This document shows positions 60,572-64,000 of a DNA stretch of 64,000 bases, piece by piece. Both the position numbers and the translations under genes were made by a program. Source of the stretch: Monilinia fructicola (taxonomy: Eukaryota; Ascomycota; Leotiomycetes; Helotiales; Sclerotiniaceae); contig VICG01000016.1 of NCBI GenBank assembly GCA_008692225.1, positions 744,001-808,000 on the forward strand. The letters run 5' to 3'. Position 1 is the first letter of the stretch, and each line of letters starts with the position of its first letter. The notes under the pieces are model-generated. The model made no database searches. It worked only from the letters and a program-made list of their open reading frames with translations, and had not been told where the DNA came from.

Positions 60572-62131
60572 GTCTTTCATCACCTCCCTTCCTCGTCTTG
60601 ATTCTGATGTTGTAATTTTGTATGTTTCCTTTTTTCCAGGAGTTTTAGTTATTTGGCTTTGGCAAAGGATAATAACTTTGTAGTCTATGCACTACTGAAC
60701 CCCACCCCCACCAACCTTGGAAGTTCAAGTTGGTGGTGGATCAAACCAGCTTAGGGACATTTGACTCTTGAATACAGTAAATTTATAGTTGTCCTTTCAT
60801 TTGGTTGAGCTTTCTCCTTTCTTTAGGATCCTGTATATCTTGAAGATTTCCTCAACATCTTATTTGACATCAAACACTAAAAATAGGTTGTCAATGAGCT
60901 GAAGGCCCAAGCATTGAGACCATTTTGACTTTGATGTGGATTGACGTGGGGCAAGTGGCAGATCCTGAAGTTTTCATCCTAGTTTCAACGGGAAAACGAA
61001 CATGTTCTATATTTGAGAATTGGCTATAGATTCGGGAAGCAAAACAGTCCTCTTACATGTGAACAAAACACCCGAAAGCCTCCAGATACAATTGCATCGT
61101 TGATTTCAAAGTACACAGCAAATCCAACAATTCATGAGTCTACGAAGAAGTATCGGACTACAATGTCAATCTGTTTGTAGATTATTAGATGTCAAGAAAG
61201 AAGTGAGCAGCGAATCGTTTGAATGTGGTCAAGTTGTTCTTCACAAGAATGTGGATTTGTCCAAGATTTTCGCAGAATGCTCTCTTACTTCTCCACACAA
61301 AATCTCATCACGAAAAAGGCATCCTGCAAAGAAACAAGATTCAAGTCACAGTCGTGATGGCAACTTCAACTTTTGCCGATATATATCTGAGGATAGAGAG
61401 TATCGAACCAGGTCTTCCTTCTCGTCGGGATAAGTATCCAAACTTTCCACATTTTGAATTACAGGCCAATTTCAGGAAAATGTTCTGTACCTGCCTTATC
61501 CACTAAGACTCCCGCAAATCATCAATTTCTACTCTTTGTGACCCTTTCTTTATAGATTCTAGACTTTACTAACTACTGGTACAGATGAGACGAATTTCAA
61601 ATTGTATATGAGGTAAACCCTCGGATAAATTGCCACAATCGGTAGGATTTTCACCAATAACGCTTTGACATCAGCTTCAAACATCTGCTATGGTCTCCTA
61701 ATTCTACGTCTATTCTATCCATCTCATACTTGAAGACCTATTTGGGGAATTCCAAGATGCTTGTACGCACATAGCCAATGAACACCCTGACAATCAGAAC
61801 CCGCATGGAGATATTGTAAAGTATATCTGATCTATTGAGAGATGGCTCGGAGAAAAAGTTTCGAAATCATCGGGTCTATCATATAGAGTGGCGTTTTCTC
61901 CAATTGTTGCTGGTTTGATACGCGTATTGTTTTGGAACCTAATTGATGTATGGTTTTAGAATTTAGTCGTCATCTCTTCTCGCATTTGAGGAGATTGAAA
62001 GTAGACATGTCATCTTTTGAAACCATTCGCCTTTTCAGTTCATATATGAGTTGAGAGGCTTGCTTGACATACGAGAATAATCTATTCATCTTTATCTTTA
62101 ATTTATCTTCAAAATTACAACATCTTTAATA
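60572..62131 (+). pseudogene. Decayed coding DNA, low certainty
   Basis: Normal composition but no intact gene. On the plus strand a protein-like frame runs from about 61,727 to 61,962 (ILEDLFGEFQDACTHIANEH, then SIERWLGEKVSKSSGL and IVAGLIRVLFWNLIDVWF). It is interrupted by a TGA at about 61,828 that would be CGA before a C-to-T change, and another stop lies just upstream. Pieces at 61,134-61,500 are open in two frames without family resemblance. No function can be given. The last ~150 bp form the promoter side of the PEBP gene. Confidence 0.35.
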
Positions 62132-63220
62132 ATGATCTCTTTATCCTCATTTTTTGCTGTTGCGCTCGCTGGCGGGGCATCGGCTTTCACACCACCTGGT
62201 TTTGAACCAGCTTCATCTCAAAATCTTATTGTCGCATATGATTCCAAACTTGCCGTAAATGGAATACAAATCTTACGAGCAGGTGATGTTATCCCTTTAA
62301 CCGTTCAGAAACTAGATACTAATGGTATACCAGATACGGCCAGTGCTCCCATTCTCGGCACAACTACCAAACTGACAGGCACATACACTGTGATGATGGT
62401 GGACCCTGATATTCCATCTTCGAAAGGTGGAGATATCACATCACAATTTCTTCACTGGATGCAAAGCGGTCTCACATCGGCAAATACAACCACCACTATC
62501 GGCGGCCAAAAGATTTACCAGTTAACAAACGAAAAGGATACACCTGCATTCGCTACATACTTACAGCCAAACCCACCCAATATCGCACCAACCACTCATA
62601 GATATACTGAGCTATTGTTCAACACAACGAATATGAATATGAGTCTTGCTACTCTTCAAATGGCTGGGAAGAATCGAGGGAATTTCAATGCTGCGGATGT
62701 AGCTAAAAGTGCAAAATTGAAGGTCATAATGGGAAATTCATTCAATGTTTCGTTTGCAGATAAAGGAACGAGTAGTACGGGGATGTCTACCGAGTCTTCA
62801 GGCGTGTCTTCGGGCGGGTCTTCATCCGAATACTCAAACAGGCCTTCGAGCGGAATATCAGGTGGATCTTCATCCGAATACTCAAACAGGCCTTCGAGCG
62901 GGACTTCATCCGAATATTCAAACAGGCCTTCGAGCGGGACATCCAGCGGAACTTTGACCGGAACTTCAAACGATTCTACATTTCGGGCTTCTTTGTCATG
63001 TACAGGATCATCACCTTCTAATTCCAAGTTGAATTCAAGTACAACCTTAACTTCTGATGCTACCTCAAAGTCTAATTCCACTTCAATCACTAATTCCAAT
63101 ACCACCTCAACTAATCCAGGCCTCGCACAGAGTACAGGAGGAGCAGCAGGTATCGGAAGTGGAAAAGGAGGAATTCTTTCACTGTTGGTAGTTTTACCTG
63201 CAGCTGTCTTGCTCCTGTAG
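62132..63220 (+). CDS. Secreted, probably GPI-anchored PEBP-like protein
   Basis: A single exon of 362 residues. Residues 1-18 are a signal peptide ending GGASA. Residues about 25-208 are a phosphatidylethanolamine-binding-protein fold: TGTYTVMMVDPDIP (DPD-x-P at 91-95), FLHW at 107-109 and HRYTELLF at 157-164, the ligand-pocket signatures of the family. Several N-x-S/T sites follow. Residues about 212-340 are Ser/Thr/Asn-rich with three SSSEYSNRPSSG-type repeats (about 229-275), like a cell-wall stalk. The last 16 residues are hydrophobic after a small-residue stretch (GGAAGIGSGKGG), as in a GPI signal. Fungal relatives have no settled activity; some are protease inhibitors or lipid-binding. 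The ATG is the first in frame. AT satellite starts about 10 bp after the stop. Confidence 0.88.
   Translation: MISLSSFFAVALAGGASAFTPPGFEPASSQNLIVAYDSKLAVNGIQILRAGDVIPLTVQKLDTNGIPDTASAPILGTTTKLTGTYTVMMVDPDIPSSKGGDITSQFLHWMQSGLTSANTTTTIGGQKIYQLTNEKDTPAFATYLQPNPPNIAPTTHRYTELLFNTTNMNMSLATLQMAGKNRGNFNAADVAKSAKLKVIMGNSFNVSFADKGTSSTGMSTESSGVSSGGSSSEYSNRPSSGISGGSSSEYSNRPSSGTSSEYSNRPSSGTSSGTLTGTSNDSTFRASLSCTGSSPSNSKLNSSTTLTSDATSKSNSTSITNSNTTSTNPGLAQSTGGAAGIGSGKGGILSLLVVLPAAVLLL
62817..62955 (+). repeat. In-frame ~45-bp coding repeats in the PEBP stalk
   Basis: CTTCATCCGAATACTCAAAC and AGGCCTTCGAGCGG recur three times, encoding SSSEYSNRPSSG-like units. The near-identical DNA implies recent duplication, so length may vary between strains. 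Confidence 0.85.
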
Positions 63221-63229
63221 AATAGTTTA

Positions 63230-64000
63230 TTATATATCTGAATTGATGAAACTACTGTTGATGTGTTGATACTTTAAACCTATCTTTTAGATAAATTTGT
63301 TATGATAAAAATTTCATATGTATTTTAAAATAATAGTTTGATGAAACTTTTTTAGTTGAAAAGACAAATTTGATTGTATTATAACATTTATATTATTGTT
63401 TATTATAAATTTTCTTATGAATTGATATGTTGTATTTTGATTTTTCAAGTGTCTTGAGAATCCTTGATTTATAGTTTCTTTCGAAAATAAAAGTTTTAAT
63501 ATTTTCTTATAAGATAGATCTTTATTAATGTGAATTTTGAAAAGCCTAGATGGAAGCATTGATATGATATTATATTTTACAGTTTTTCTCTTGAAATTTA
63601 AGTATCAAATAAAATTCTTATTATAAGATATTAATAATTTTTATCTTTGAAATCTTTCTAAATTTTATTCTATTAGAGGGACTTATTTAGAAAGCTTAAT
63701 ATTGAAAGAAATTTATATATTTAAGTTTTTATTTAAAAAAACTTAATATTTTGATAGATTAATTATTATTCATTTTTTATAATTATAATTTTTTAAATTT
63801 TATTATTTAATAAAAATTATTTTATAAATATTAAAGAATCTTATTTTAAATAATGTTTAATATTTTCTTTTATTAAGAGATTTTATTAAATAAGTTGAAG
63901 ATTTTATTAAAAAAATATCCTTTTAGTTTTTTTGAATATTGACTTTAAATTAAATCTTTTGATTGAATCCGTTTGAAAAATATAGGGAATTTATTTACAA
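63230..64000 (+). repeat. AT satellite resumes, running off the window
   Basis: Composition turns AT-rich right after the PEBP stop. From about 63,480 the texture matches the satellite of 29.7-32.6 kb in forward orientation: TTTTCTTTTATTAAGAGATT, then TTGAAGATTTTATTAAAAAA, and TTTTTATAATTATAATTTT. Open frames here are AT-coded noise. Confidence 0.6.

Overview
The window reads as nuclear DNA of a filamentous ascomycete, most likely a leotiomycete close to Botrytis/Sclerotinia/Monilinia. The reasons are short spliceosomal introns (48-57 nt in most genes) with GTAWGT-like donors and CTAAC-like branch points, a tRNA-Asn with an intron next to the anticodon, fungal protein families (Ssd1, Gle1, a ferritin-like secreted protein, an ADH6/7-type dehydrogenase), and long AT-rich blocks with the look of repeat-induced point mutation (RIP). 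The species is inferred; no sequence search was possible.

Layout. Bases 1-20,909 are ordinary gene-bearing DNA: the last exon of a probable family-1 glycoside hydrolase (+), a spliced ferritin-like secreted protein (-), ssd1 (-), gle1 (+) and a zinc alcohol dehydrogenase (-). The long spacers hold microsatellites and one well-bounded 796-bp inverted-repeat transposon. ssd1 and gle1 each carry one extra base in a homopolymer that breaks an otherwise complete frame, which looks more like assembly error than gene death.

Bases 20,910-37,600 are nearly pure A/T and hold no gene. They are built from degenerate tandem units of roughly 125-165 bp. In the left arm several unit types recur in the same order, which suggests a higher-order repeat of 6-7 units. 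Unit orientation and the A/T strand bias flip near 32,650, at a short perfect inverted repeat, so the block is a head-to-head satellite. This resembles a regional centromere or pericentromere; that reading is inference. Bases 37,600-45,200 are also AT-rich but not this satellite, and include a 61-bp minisatellite between direct repeats.

Bases 45,200-60,300 are a graveyard of small mobile elements: solo LTRs of two families with 5-bp target duplications, three families of TA-flanked inverted-repeat elements, a 746-bp long-inverted-repeat element, and nested insertions. Scattered among them are eroded coding islands: an acidic-protein gene with one nonsense codon, a 111-codon spliced ORF with a duplicated module, and a SNF2 helicase fragment.

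At 60,300 the AT-rich DNA stops. An intron-bearing tRNA-Asn(GTT) lies about 150 bp inside the boundary, followed by decayed coding DNA and an intact gene for a secreted, probably GPI-anchored PEBP-like protein. From about 63,230 to the window end AT satellite of the same kind resumes, so 60.3-63.2 kb is a small gene island between heterochromatin-like blocks. The genes do not form a pathway.
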